Shown: in pieces, positions 10,680 through 18,847 of the stretch | Position numbering within the stretch: the stretch's first letter is position 1 | How the letters are laid out: every line of letters starts with the position of its first letter | Source: Mesorhizobium sp. L-8-3 | GTDB lineage: Bacteria > Pseudomonadota > Alphaproteobacteria > Rhizobiales > Rhizobiaceae | NCBI RefSeq assembly: GCF_016756615.1 | Contig: NZ_AP023262.1 | Span: 744,001-808,000 of the forward strand | Length of the DNA: 64,000 bases | Direction of reading: 5' to 3' | Notes under the pieces: model-generated | Databases searched by the model: none | What the model was told of the DNA's origin: nothing | The model's input: the letters and a program-made list of their open reading frames with translations, nothing else | Made by a program: the position numbers and the translations under genes

Positions 10680-11846
10680 TCAGAAACGGCGCAGGAACCA
10701 CATCCAGCCGGAAACCGAGCCGTCGAGACCGTCGACCTTGTCGTAGTTCCATTCGTTGCGGATTTCGAAGTTCTGAACCGGCTCGTAGACGAACGACAGG
10801 TCCGCGCTGTAGCCGTCGAGGCCCGTCTTCACGTCGCTGTACGCCTCATAGAAGTTGTTGAAGTACTGGAAACCGGTCGAAGCACTGAACTTCTCGGTGA
10901 ACGTATGATTGTAGGCCGCCAGAACCGACCACTCGGCTGCGCCATTGCCACCACTGACCCCGGCATAAGGGCTCTGGGTGCCATAGACAGTGTCGTTATT
11001 GGCATACCAGCCCATCAGGCGGATCGCATTCTGCGTGTTGGGGATGTTGATCTGCGTGGCAAGCTGCGCGCCGAAGCCGGCGTCATCATCGCCATCGATT
11101 TCAGGATCGATGGAATTGTCATAGCCGACGCGCGCCCAGACGGCGCCCCAGCCCTGCTGATAACCGATGACGCCGACGGCGTCCGGAACATAGCCATTAC
11201 CTTGCAGCGCGTCGTCTTCGAGCGAGGCCACAGCGAACAGGCCGGTGTCGCCGCCGAAGTTGTACTGGAGCAGGTGACGCTGCTGGTCGCCGTACCAGAG
11301 GGCGCCGTCGGAGAAGGAGCCGCCATTGGTCACGCCGTGGATCGTCTCGGCCCAGGCCGATTGGGTGTAGCCTGCGCGGAAGCCGCCCAGCGACAGCCAC
11401 GCCTGATCGGTGGAAACCGGACCATCGGCGAACGGATTGCGGGTCACACTGGCCTGTCCCCAGTCCGCCTGGAAGCGGATGAAGGCCTGCAGCGTGCCCC
11501 ACTCGGTCTGCGAGCGGGCGTCGAAATTCACGCGGGCGCGCGTGCTCTTGTTCCAGCCGCCGCCGATGAACCCGTTGAAGTTGGGCGTGTCGCCCACCGG
11601 ATTGCCTTCCGCGTCGAAGTCGAAGCCATCGTCGTTGGTCGCGCCGACCCTGTAGCGGACATAACCGGAAATCCTCAGGCAGGTCTCGGTACCGGGGATA
11701 TAGAAGTAGCCCGTGCCGAAGGTGTCGCAGACGCGCACATATTCGACCGGTTCGGGTTCGGCCACGACCACTGCGTCGGCGGCACGGGCACCGGTCACCG
11801 CGACCATCGCCGCGGCCGAGCCGAGAAGAAGGCTTTTCAGTTTCAT
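10680..11846 (-). CDS. Porin (alphaproteobacterial Omp2/RopA-type)
   Basis: A 388-residue outer-membrane general porin. A signal peptide of about 22 residues (cut near GARA-ADAV) is followed by the EPVEYVRVCDTFGTGYFYIP segment and two Cys flanking the first strand, as in porins of Mesorhizobium and Brucella. The body has repeated barrel strands with Asp/Gly-rich loops, and the protein ends in RRF, a C-terminal Phe. The start has GGAG eight bases upstream. It is a single gene with a long leader containing a hairpin and a strong terminator. Expression is probably high. Confidence 0.9.
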   Translation of the reverse strand: MKLKSLLLGSAAAMVAVTGARAADAVVVAEPEPVEYVRVCDTFGTGYFYIPGTETCLRISGYVRYRVGATNDDGFDFDAEGNPVGDTPNFNGFIGGGWNKSTRARVNFDARSQTEWGTLQAFIRFQADWGQASVTRNPFADGPVSTDQAWLSLGGFRAGYTQSAWAETIHGVTNGGSFSDGALWYGDQQRHLLQYNFGGDTGLFAVASLEDDALQGNGYVPDAVGVIGYQQGWGAVWARVGYDNSIDPEIDGDDDAGFGAQLATQINIPNTQNAIRLMGWYANNDTVYGTQSPYAGVSGGNGAAEWSVLAAYNHTFTEKFSASTGFQYFNNFYEAYSDVKTGLDGYSADLSFVYEPVQNFEIRNEWNYDKVDGLDGSVSGWMWFLRRF

Positions 11847-12184
11847 TAAAGTAGCTCCAGCTTGTTGTTCTTGGCCCCGGGCACAAACCCGTTCTGAGCC
11901 AGCACCCGTCTCCATCGAGACGGGCAAGGGCCCTGCCCTCATGCAAACACGGTTCTTGGGAGTCACCGCATCCACCGGGCGGCGTAGAATCGCCGCATAA
12001 CGGTTGTGTGACATTCGCTGCCTTGCCGCAACAACGGACCGAAGGTCGCCGATGATCGGTCCGGCCATGTTGCAGTGCGGCAACACCACACGAGGTGCAC
12101 CCAATGATCACCCAATGAAAGCGCACTCGACAATCCGAAGCCAAGGCATTAGGGCGTCCTCGACGAAACCGCGAGGATCGATAC
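11847..12184. promoter_or_regulatory. Spacer between porin and rpe, with a leader hairpin
   Basis: This 338-bp stretch holds the leftward porin promoter and leader and the rightward rpe promoter; no gene is seen in it. In the porin leader, CCCGTCTC-CATC-GAGACGGG at 11905-11924 forms an 8-bp perfect stem with a 4-nt loop, 59-78 bp upstream of the ATG. A GGGC-rich near-palindrome adjoins it. Such a stem could stabilise the porin mRNA or take part in post-transcriptional control. I could not place -35 and -10 boxes with confidence. Confidence 0.4.
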
Positions 12185-12871
12185 ATGAGCGCAAGAACCC
12201 TTATGGCGCCCTCGGTGCTCGCCGCCGACTTCTCCAGGCTCGGCGACGAGGTCGAGGCGGTGGCGGCCGCAGGTGCCGACTGGATCCATCTCGATGTGAT
12301 GGACGGGCATTTCGTGCCGAACATCACCTTCGGCCCTGCCGTCATCAAGGCGATCCGCGGGCGGACCGACAAGTTCTTCGACTGCCATCTGATGATCGCG
12401 CCCGCCGATCCCTATCTCGCCGCCTTCGCCGAGGCGGGCTGCGACGGCATGACCATCCATGCCGAGGCCGGGCCGCATCTCGACCGCTCGCTGCAGGCGA
12501 TCCGCAATCTCGGCAAGAAGGCCGGCGTGTCGCTCAATCCGTCGACGCCCGAAAGCGCCATCGAATATGTGCTGGACCGGCTCGACCTTGTGCTGATCAT
12601 GACCGTCAATCCCGGCTTCGGCGGCCAGGTCTTCATTCCCGCGGTCGTGGAGAAGGTGAGGCGTGTGAAGGCGCTGATCGGCGGCCGTCCGATCCGCATA
12701 GAGATCGACGGCGGCGTGACGCCCGAAACGGCGCCGCTGGTGGCCGCGGCGGGCGCCGACGTTCTGGTCGCGGGTGCCGCCGTCTTCAAGGGTAGCAGCG
12801 TCGAGGCCTACCGCAAGAATATCGATGCGATCCGCAACGCTGCCGACCTCGCGGTCGGCAGGATCGCCTGA
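12185..12871 (+). CDS. rpe: Ribulose-phosphate 3-epimerase
   Basis: A 228-residue TIM-barrel enzyme of the pentose phosphate and Calvin cycles, interconverting ribulose 5-phosphate and xylulose 5-phosphate. Visible motifs are [29 protein letters not shown] (metal-binding His and the first catalytic Asp), [16 protein letters not shown] and [10 protein letters not shown] (second catalytic Asp). The length and all motifs match the family. It stands alone, followed by repeats rather than by another gene, and shows no operon partner. Confidence 0.95.
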   Translation: MSARTLMAPSVLAADFSRLGDEVEAVAAAGADWIHLDVMDGHFVPNITFGPAVIKAIRGRTDKFFDCHLMIAPADPYLAAFAEAGCDGMTIHAEAGPHLDRSLQAIRNLGKKAGVSLNPSTPESAIEYVLDRLDLVLIMTVNPGFGGQVFIPAVVEKVRRVKALIGGRPIRIEIDGGVTPETAPLVAAAGADVLVAGAAVFKGSSVEAYRKNIDAIRNAADLAVGRIA

Positions 12872-12933
12872 CCAGAGCAATTCCGCTTTTCTCCGGGCTT
12901 CTCCGAATCGCGGAAATGCTTATCTCCTTGTTT
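12872..12933. repeat. Intergenic repeat fragment downstream of rpe
   Basis: Directly after the rpe stop comes a GAGCAATTCCGC-type sequence with a near-palindromic TTCTCC..GAATCGCGGAAAT core. It runs into the 57-bp tandem repeats. It resembles the short dispersed intergenic elements of Mesorhizobium and relatives. No other full copy was seen in this window, so the family assignment is from memory of such genomes. Confidence 0.4.
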
Positions 12934-13104
12934 TCACGCAATTCCGGACGCAAAACCGCTGCGCACTTTGCTGGAATTGCTCCAATGTCTTCACGCAATT
13001 CCGGACGCAAAACCGCTGCGCACTTTGCTGGAATTGCTCCAATGTTTTCACGCAATTCCGGACGCAAAATCGCTACGCACTTTACTGGAATTGCTCCAGT
13101 TCCG
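12934..13104. repeat. Three tandem copies of a 57-bp palindrome-containing repeat
   Basis: Copies start at 12934, 12991 and 13048. The first two are nearly identical, and the third has several substitutions. Each unit holds the inverted repeat GCAATTCC...GGAATTGC (8-bp arms about 27 nt apart) with an inner GCAAA...TTTGC pair, so the array can fold into three successive hairpins. The array ends 1 bp before the stop codon of nagA, between the convergent rpe and nagA genes, and may act as a bidirectional transcription stop. There are no spacers, so it is not a CRISPR array. Confidence 0.85.
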
Positions 13105-13105
13105 A

Positions 13106-14257
13106 TCAGGCGGCGAACACTTTCTCGCCGCCGATCCAGACATTGCCGATGTCGAGGCCATCCGTGAGATGCACGATGTCGGCGCGCGCGCCGTTCACGA
13201 AGCGGCCGTGGGAGGCATCGACTTTCATGGCCCGTGCCGGATAGAGCGAGGCCATGCGCAATGCTTCCCCGAGTTCGAGGCCGATCGTGCGATGCATGAA
13301 GCGCACGGCCGAGGTCATATCGAGATCGGCGCCGGCAAGCGTGCCGTCGTCGAGGGTCAGCTTCCCCCCCGAGCGGGTGATCCTGCGGCCGTTCAGCGTG
13401 AAGGAGGCCATCTCCGTGCCGATGGTCGCCATGGCATCGGTGACCAGGAAGATATGGCCTGGCCCATTTTTGGCCTTGACGGCAATGCGAATGGTGGCGG
13501 CGTCGACATGGATGCCATCGGCGATCAGCCCGGCGCTGAAGGCGCCGGCATCGATCGCCGCGCCGACGAGGCCGGGCTCGCGGTTGCCGATCTGGCTCAT
13601 TGCATTGAACAGATGGGTCGCCATGGAGGCGCCCGCCTCGGCACAGGCGACCGCCCTGCCGTAGCTCGTGTCGCTGTGGCCCAGACTGACCACGATGCCA
13701 GCCTGCGCCAGCCTGGCGATGCGCGCGGGCTCCACCGACTCCGGCGCCACCGTGGTCAGCAGCACAGGTACCTTTTCATGCGCCGCGATCAGCGCCGCCT
13801 CGTCCGCATCGAGCATCGGGCGGATCAGCATTGGATCATGCGCGCCCTTGCGGCTGAGCGAGAGATGCGGGCCTTCAAGGTGAAGTCCGAGGAAACCCGG
13901 GACGCGAGCGGCCAGGGCCCCGGCGCCCGCTTCCACCGCGGCGCGCGTGACCTCGGGCGTGTCGGTGATCAGCGTCGGCAGCAGCGCTGTGGTGCCGAAG
14001 CGGGCATGGGCCGTGCAGATGGTACGGATGGTCTCGACGTCCTGGCGGTCGTTCAGCATCACGCCGCCGCCGCCGTTCACCTGCAAATCGACGAAGCCCG
14101 GGACCAGCATGCCGTCGAGTTCGACCACGTCGGCCGAACCCGGCAGATCGGCCGCAGGTACCACGGCATCCACGATGCCGTCACGGTGGACGAGCACCGC
14201 ATCGTCGTGCCAGTTCTCGCCGTCGAAGATCGCGGCGGCCTTGATTGCGTGGATCAT
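13106..14257 (-). CDS. nagA: N-acetylglucosamine-6-phosphate deacetylase
   Basis: A 383-residue amidohydrolase-fold enzyme removing acetate from GlcNAc-6-phosphate. Landmarks are VPGFVDLQVNGGGG, the metal ligand Glu in GLHLEGPHLS, His in SLGHSDTSYGRA and THLFNAMSQ, and the catalytic Asp in LVTDAMAT. The ATG at 14257 gives the normal family length; a much longer open frame upstream is the antisense-free shadow of the neighbouring gene. It starts 2 bp after the stop of the SIS-domain gene and is the last gene of a four-gene amino-sugar operon. Confidence 0.93.
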   Translation of the reverse strand: MIHAIKAAAIFDGENWHDDAVLVHRDGIVDAVVPAADLPGSADVVELDGMLVPGFVDLQVNGGGGVMLNDRQDVETIRTICTAHARFGTTALLPTLITDTPEVTRAAVEAGAGALAARVPGFLGLHLEGPHLSLSRKGAHDPMLIRPMLDADEAALIAAHEKVPVLLTTVAPESVEPARIARLAQAGIVVSLGHSDTSYGRAVACAEAGASMATHLFNAMSQIGNREPGLVGAAIDAGAFSAGLIADGIHVDAATIRIAVKAKNGPGHIFLVTDAMATIGTEMASFTLNGRRITRSGGKLTLDDGTLAGADLDMTSAVRFMHRTIGLELGEALRMASLYPARAMKVDASHGRFVNGARADIVHLTDGLDIGNVWIGGEKVFAA

Positions 14258-14259
14258 GG

Positions 14260-15285
14260 TCACAGTGTCTCCGTCACCTTGCGCAGATTGGGCGGCTGGT
14301 CCGGGTTGAGACCCCTGTGCCGGGCGAAGGCCTCGACGAAGGCGTAGAAGCTGACGACGAGCGCCAGGGGATCGGTCATCGGATGGCCGGTCGCGGCGAA
14401 GGGAAGCGGTGTCGCGGCCCTGGCCAGCGCGGTGGTGGCGAAAACCGTAGCGCCCTTGCCGACCAGATGATCGGCGGCCTCGGCCATGGACGGCTCGGAT
14501 CGGTCGCGCGCGGCCAGTGCCAGCACCGGAAAGCCCGGCTTCACCAGCGCCAGCGGCCCGTGCATGACCTCTGCTGCGCTGTAGGATTCGGCATGCATGG
14601 CGCAGGTTTCCTTGAGCTTGAGCGCCGCCTCGTTGGCGATGGCCATGGACGGCCCGCGCCCGATGATGAACAGCGAATTCGTGCCGTCGAGTGCTGCCGC
14701 GATCTTCATCCAGTCGCAGCCGATGGCGGCGCGGAAATGCTCCGGCAATTGCCGCAACGCGGAGAGCAGCGCTTCGTCGGCGGTCGCATGCGCCATCAAA
14801 GCGAGCCCGGCAACCGCCGAATTCACGAAGGTCTTGGTCGCGGCGACGCTGCGTTCGGCGCCAGCCAATATGTCGATGGCGTGGTCGGCCCCATGGGCGA
14901 GCGGCGAATCCGGCGTATTGGTGATCGCGATCGTCAGCGCCCCGCCGCGCCTGGCCTCCTCGGCCATGGCCACGATGTCGGGGCTCCTGCCCGATTGCGA
15001 AATCGCCAGGCAGGCCGAGCCCGCGAGCTTGAGGCGCACGCCATAGATCGAGGCCACGGAAGGCCCGACCGAGGCGACCGGCAGGCCGGCGGTGAGTTCC
15101 ACCGCATATTTCATGAAGGAGGCCGCGTGGTCGGAAGAGCCGCGCGCCACGGTTACGACGAAGCGCGGATCGCGCTCGCGGATGTCGCGCCCCGCCGCCG
15201 CGAGCACCGCCTCGCCGCCATCGAGCAGGCGAGCGACGGCCTCCGGGATCTCCTCGATTTCTCGGCGCATATGCGTGGCTGTCAT
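14260..15285 (-). CDS. SIS-domain amino-sugar isomerase/deaminase (NagB-II/AgaS type)
   Basis: A 341-residue protein with two SIS domains (roughly residues 35-165 and 195-325), like the isomerase half of GlmS but without the glutaminase domain. SIS phosphosugar-binding loops are visible at VARGSSDHAASF, AISQSGRSPD and ITNTPDSPLAH, with the second-domain GRGPSMAIANEAALKLKET. In this operon it most likely converts glucosamine-6-phosphate to fructose-6-phosphate and ammonia after NagA, taking the place of a hexameric NagB, which is absent. Its ATG overlaps the end of the GntR gene by 4 bp. Confidence 0.88.
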   Translation of the reverse strand: MTATHMRREIEEIPEAVARLLDGGEAVLAAAGRDIRERDPRFVVTVARGSSDHAASFMKYAVELTAGLPVASVGPSVASIYGVRLKLAGSACLAISQSGRSPDIVAMAEEARRGGALTIAITNTPDSPLAHGADHAIDILAGAERSVAATKTFVNSAVAGLALMAHATADEALLSALRQLPEHFRAAIGCDWMKIAAALDGTNSLFIIGRGPSMAIANEAALKLKETCAMHAESYSAAEVMHGPLALVKPGFPVLALAARDRSEPSMAEAADHLVGKGATVFATTALARAATPLPFAATGHPMTDPLALVVSFYAFVEAFARHRGLNPDQPPNLRKVTETL

Positions 15286-16070
15286 GGTCGGCCTCCTGCC
15301 GCTTCTTCGGGTTCGCCGAGCCTGAGCTCGGCCACAAAATCATAGGCGTCGCCGCGATAGAGCGATCGGGTGAATTCGATCACCTTGCCGGTGGACAGAT
15401 AGGAGACGCGCTCGATGTTGAGCCCGGCCGAGCCCGGCGCGACCTCCAGTATGGCGGCGTCGGCCCCGGCCAGATTGGCGGCCGAAATGCGCTGTACGGC
15501 GCGCACCGGGCGGTTGCCGGTCCGTTCGAGAACCGCGTAGAGCGAGGCGCCGATCAGGCCGGGGTCGGGCAGGACCGAAGCGGAGAGCGACGCCCGCTCG
15601 ATGGCGAGCGGCGTGTCGTTGGCGATTCTGAGCCGGGCGATGCGGGCGACGAGTTCGCGCGACGACAGGCCGAGCACCATCATCTCCTCCGGCGAAGGCG
15701 GATAGATGCCCCGGTCGAGCCACTCCGAACGCGCCGTCCAGCCGCGACGGGCCATGTCCTCGGAGAAGGAGGTCAGCCCCGACAGAGACTGTTCGACCCG
15801 CTCCAGGCGCGGCGCGACGAACGTACCGGAACCGTGACGCTGGACGAGGATACCGGCCTTGACGAGATCCTGCACAGCCTTGCGCACCGTCACCCGCGAG
15901 ACGTCGGCCCTGACCGCGATGTCGCGTTCAGAAGGCAGCGCATCGCCGGGCCCGATGACACCCCGGCGCACGGCCTCCTCGATCGAACGCTTGAGCTTCA
16001 GATAGAGCGGCGCGCCCGCCGGGCCTGCTTCCTTCAGCCCGGAAAAGAGCGCCTGGGCCGCGTCATCCAT
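15282..16070 (-). CDS. GntR-family (HutC subfamily) transcriptional regulator of amino-sugar genes
   Basis: A 262-residue regulator. The N-terminal winged helix (about residues 22-88) contains LPSERDIAVRADVSRVTVRKAVQDL. The C-terminal UTRA effector domain (about 105-255) contains LVARIARLRIANDTPLAIERA and the late IEFTRSLYRGDAYDF. This is the NagR/DasR architecture, whose effectors are GlcN-6-P or GlcNAc-6-P. The ATG was chosen because it overlaps the kinase gene by 8 bp and gives the normal length. It most likely represses both its own operon and the divergent transporter operon through the GGTATT repeats described at 16972 and 17109. Confidence 0.9.
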   Translation of the reverse strand: MDDAAQALFSGLKEAGPAGAPLYLKLKRSIEEAVRRGVIGPGDALPSERDIAVRADVSRVTVRKAVQDLVKAGILVQRHGSGTFVAPRLERVEQSLSGLTSFSEDMARRGWTARSEWLDRGIYPPSPEEMMVLGLSSRELVARIARLRIANDTPLAIERASLSASVLPDPGLIGASLYAVLERTGNRPVRAVQRISAANLAGADAAILEVAPGSAGLNIERVSYLSTGKVIEFTRSLYRGDAYDFVAELRLGEPEEAAGGRP

Positions 16071-16947
16071 GCGCCACCGTCCCGGCTCTCCCGAACATGC
16101 GGGCGGCCATGGCCACGGCGCCGCCGAGCGCGTCCTGCAAGGGCGGCCGGAGCATGGCGCGATATTTTTCGGAAAGATGCGGCGCATAGAGGCCGGCGAG
16201 CCCGCCGAGCAGGCAAAGCCGGTCGCCGTCGCCGAGATTGAGGGCTGCCACCGCCTCCTCGATGTCGCTGGCGGCGCGAGCGACCAGGCCGAGGGCCACG
16301 GGATCGCCCTGCGCGGCGAAGTCGAAGACCATGGGCGCAAAGGTGCCGAAATCTCCGGGTTTCGAGACGGAGCCGAACTTGACGATGGCGCGGGGATCGC
16401 CTTCGAAACGCTCCATCACGGCGCGCGTCAGCGCCGAACCGGGACGGATGTCGTCATGGACGAGCAATGCCTCCTGGAGAAGGCTGCGGCCGAGACGGGC
16501 GCCGCTGGCATGATCGCCCAACAGGAACCCCCAACCGCCGATGGTCTGCAGGCGCTTGCCCTTGCGGGACATGAAGATCGAGCCGGTGCCGATGATGGCG
16601 ATCGCACCGTCATGGTCGCCCAGCGCGCCGTTGAGCGCGATCAGCGCATCGCTTTCGACCAGGCTCTCGCGGAAGGGCAGGACGTCGAGCAGTTGCTGCT
16701 TATAGCCGCCGACATTGGTTCCGGCGAGCCCGAGCACGGCGCCGACCGTCGGGATGAGGGCGGGATCGCGTCCGGCATCCAGGAAGGCCAGCCTCGCTGC
16801 CTCGACGATGCTCTTTCGCGCGCCTTCGAGGTCGGACATGATGTTGGCCGGACCGCTCTTGCCGCGGCCGAGCACATTGCCCGCCGCGTCCGCCAGCGCA
16901 GCCCGGCAACTCGTGCCGCCGCCATCTATGCCGAGCACCATGTCCAC
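16063..16947 (-). CDS. BadF/BcrA-type N-acetylglucosamine kinase
   Basis: A 294-residue sugar kinase of the actin-like ATPase fold. The phosphate-1 loop is GIDGGGTSCRAAL, with AGTNVGG, the phosphate-2-like IIGTGSIFMS, GGWGFLLGDHASGARLG and the adenosine loop LLGGLAG. This group includes human NAGK and bacterial GlcNAc/glucosamine kinases. A GTG start is preferred, because AGGAGG lies ten bases before it and 16 before the ATG two codons later. It is the first gene of the nag operon and would phosphorylate the sugar delivered by the divergent ABC transporter. Confidence 0.82.
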   Translation of the reverse strand: MDMVLGIDGGGTSCRAALADAAGNVLGRGKSGPANIMSDLEGARKSIVEAARLAFLDAGRDPALIPTVGAVLGLAGTNVGGYKQQLLDVLPFRESLVESDALIALNGALGDHDGAIAIIGTGSIFMSRKGKRLQTIGGWGFLLGDHASGARLGRSLLQEALLVHDDIRPGSALTRAVMERFEGDPRAIVKFGSVSKPGDFGTFAPMVFDFAAQGDPVALGLVARAASDIEEAVAALNLGDGDRLCLLGGLAGLYAPHLSEKYRAMLRPPLQDALGGAVAMAARMFGRAGTVAHG

Positions 16948-16971
16948 TGTTTCGCGTCCTCCTGCCGGAAT

Positions 16972-16988
16972 AATACCAGTAAAATACC
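16972..16988 (-). promoter_or_regulatory. GGTATT-N5-GGTATT direct repeat, nag operon side
   Basis: On the minus strand GGTATT occurs twice with an 11-bp period (16983-16988 and 16972-16977), 25-41 bp upstream of the kinase start. TGGTAT is close to the half-site of NagR/YvoA-type operators. The same element with identical spacing occurs on the other side of the divergent region, so it is the best candidate binding site for the HutC-type regulator encoded in this operon. Confidence 0.6.
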
Positions 16989-17108
16989 AATAGCCAAGGG
17001 TGAATTTCATCCCTCGCCGTCTTTTCAGTTTTTATGTAGCATTTTCAGTATGTTCTAAAAACATCTCTGGGCCTTTGTGACAATATCCACTTGCGCCGCT
17101 GGACAAGT

Positions 17109-17125
17109 GGTATTTTTTTGGTATT
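17109..17125 (+). promoter_or_regulatory. GGTATT-N5-GGTATT direct repeat, transporter side
   Basis: GGTATT at 17109-17114 and 17120-17125, an 11-bp period on the plus strand, matches the element before the nag operon but points toward the transporter genes. It lies 264-280 bp before the binding-protein start, which implies a long leader or a promoter just downstream of the site. It is a likely operator for the same GntR/HutC regulator. Confidence 0.6.
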
Positions 17126-17388
17126 GTCCCTGGTCAAGGAGGAACATCGGAGGGCCGAAGCGTCGACGGCTGCCGCATGGAAACGCAGCCGGCTCGATTG
17201 CAAGGCACCGCAAACGATTTTCCATCTTCGCGCCGAGACGCGCCCCGCAAGGGGTTCCGCCGTCGGCACAGGGAACGGCCGGCATCAGGCGGATGCCGGG
17301 AAGGCCCGTCGCCCGGAGTGCAGCTTCGGAGCGGGCACCCGCTCTCGGCACGGACGCAGATAGAAAAGGTCAAACAGGGAGTATGACC

Positions 17389-18648
17389 ATGACCAGACAA
17401 GCATTGACGGCTCTTCTGCTCGGTACGACCATTTTCGGTTCCGCCGGCATGGCCGTCGCTCAGGACGCCACGCTGACCATCGAGAGCTGGCGCAACGACG
17501 ACCTCACCATCTGGCAGGAGAAGCTGATCCCGGCCTTCGAGGCCAAGAACCCCGGCATCAAGGTTGTCTTCGCGCCCTCTGCCCCGACCGAATACAACGC
17601 CGCGCTCAACGCCAAGCTCGATGCGGGCTCCGCCGGCGACCTCATCACCTGCCGTCCGTTCGACACGTCGCTCGAGCTCTACAAGAAGGGCCATCTCGCC
17701 GATCTCACCAGCCTTCCGGGCATGGAGAATTTCACGGATGTGGCGAAGTCGGCCTGGCAGACCGACGACGGCAAGGCGGCCTTCTGCGTGCCTATGGCCT
17801 CGGTCATCCACGGCTTCATCTACAACAAGGAGGCCTTCGACAAGCTCGGCATCGCCGTGCCGACCACCGAGGCCGAGTTCTTCGCTGCGCTCGACAAGAT
17901 CAAGGCCGACGGTACCTATGTCCCGATGGCGATGGGCACCAAGGACCTTTGGGAAGCCGCGACCATGGGCTACCAGAACATCGGCCCGAACTACTGGAAG
18001 GGCGAGGAAGGCCGCCTCGCGCTGATCAAGGGCGAGCAGAAGCTGACGGACCCGCAATGGGTCGAGCCCTACGCGACGCTCGCCAAGTGGAAGCCCTACC
18101 TGGGCGACGGCTTCGAGGCGCAGAGCTATCCTGACAGCCAGAACCTGTTCACGCTCGGCCGCGCCGCGATCTTTCCGGCCGGCTCCTGGGAGATCGGCGT
18201 CTTCAACACCCAGGCGCAGTTCAAGATGGGCGCGTTCCCGCCGCCGGTGAAGAATGCCGGCGACACCTGCTACATCTCCGATCACAACGACATCGCGATC
18301 GGCCTCAACCCCAAGAGCAAGAACGCTGAAGCGGCCAAGACCTTCCTGTCCTGGGTCGCCTCGCCCGAATTCGCCACGATCTACGCCAATGCGCTGCCGG
18401 GCTTCTTCAGCCTGTCGTCGCAGCCGGTGAAGATGGAGGACCCGCTGGCCCAGGAATTCGTCTCCTGGCGCGAGAAGTGCAAGCCGACGATCCGCTCGAC
18501 CTACCAGATCCTGTCGCGCGGCACACCGAACCTCGAGACCGAGACCTGGGTCGAATCGGCGAATGTGATCAACGGCACCGACACGCCCGAGGTCGCGGCC
18601 AAGAAGCTCCAGGACGGGCTCGACAGCTGGTATAAGCCGGCGAAGTAA
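17389..18648 (+). CDS. Sugar ABC transporter, periplasmic binding protein (family 1)
   Basis: A solute-binding protein of about 419 residues with a signal peptide cut near MAVA-QDAT. The mature protein starts TLTIESWRNDDLTIWQEKLIPAFE, a typical CUT1 sugar-binding opening. Four Cys in the mature part (for example CRPFDT, AFCVPM, DTCYIS, EKCKP) could form disulfides. The second of two nearby ATGs is preferred because AGGGAG is 8 bases from it and only 1-2 bases from the first. The divergent nag operon suggests GlcNAc, chitobiose or a related amino sugar as ligand. A strong hairpin follows the stop. Confidence 0.87.
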   Translation: MTRQALTALLLGTTIFGSAGMAVAQDATLTIESWRNDDLTIWQEKLIPAFEAKNPGIKVVFAPSAPTEYNAALNAKLDAGSAGDLITCRPFDTSLELYKKGHLADLTSLPGMENFTDVAKSAWQTDDGKAAFCVPMASVIHGFIYNKEAFDKLGIAVPTTEAEFFAALDKIKADGTYVPMAMGTKDLWEAATMGYQNIGPNYWKGEEGRLALIKGEQKLTDPQWVEPYATLAKWKPYLGDGFEAQSYPDSQNLFTLGRAAIFPAGSWEIGVFNTQAQFKMGAFPPPVKNAGDTCYISDHNDIAIGLNPKSKNAEAAKTFLSWVASPEFATIYANALPGFFSLSSQPVKMEDPLAQEFVSWREKCKPTIRSTYQILSRGTPNLETETWVESANVINGTDTPEVAAKKLQDGLDSWYKPAK

Positions 18649-18662
18649 GCGGCATGCGTCGC

Positions 18663-18690
18663 GGCGCGCCCGGCGAGAGCAGGGCGCGCC
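18663..18690 (+). terminator. Strong hairpin between binding-protein and permease genes
   Basis: GGCGCGCCC (18663-18671) pairs perfectly with GGGCGCGCC (18682-18690) across a 10-nt loop, 15 bp after the binding-protein stop. There is no T-run. Such stems after the first gene of ABC operons usually act as partial terminators or 3'-end stabilisers, giving more binding protein than permease. That role is inferred here. Confidence 0.55.
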
Positions 18691-18847
18691 GGAACGGCCG
18701 GCCAGGGTGAGGTTCCGTGATGGCGCGGACTTCCCTTCCCGGCTCCGAACCGGGCTCGGCGCTCCAATCTCAGGATGGAGAAAGACGCCGGCCTCTTCGT
18801 CGCAGCCATTTGCGCGACAGAGCCATCATAGCAAGGAAAAGCAGGCA

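Larger units (their letters stand above)
16948..17388. promoter_or_regulatory. Divergent control region of the amino-sugar regulon
   Basis: This 441-bp gene-free region separates the kinase-led operon from the transporter operon. It is AT-rich at 16970-17130. It carries two matching direct-repeat elements, listed separately, one in front of each arm. The right part (17130-17370) is GC-rich leader sequence for the binding-protein gene; open frames there have no start signals and are not genes. AGGGAG at 17376-17381 serves the ATG at 17389. Confidence 0.6.

Noticed and set aside
12934..13104. Possible CRISPR array
   Set aside because: The 57-bp units are directly adjacent with no spacers, and no cas gene is present.
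12774..13244. Open frame of 156 codons with a 19-residue internal repeat
   Set aside because: It is only the translation of the 57-bp tandem array plus parts of rpe and nagA; all frames are open there because 57 is a multiple of three, and there is no ribosome site.
17077..17388. N-terminal extension of the sugar-binding protein by about 100 residues
   Set aside because: It would hide the signal peptide that starts at 17389 and would cover the operator region.
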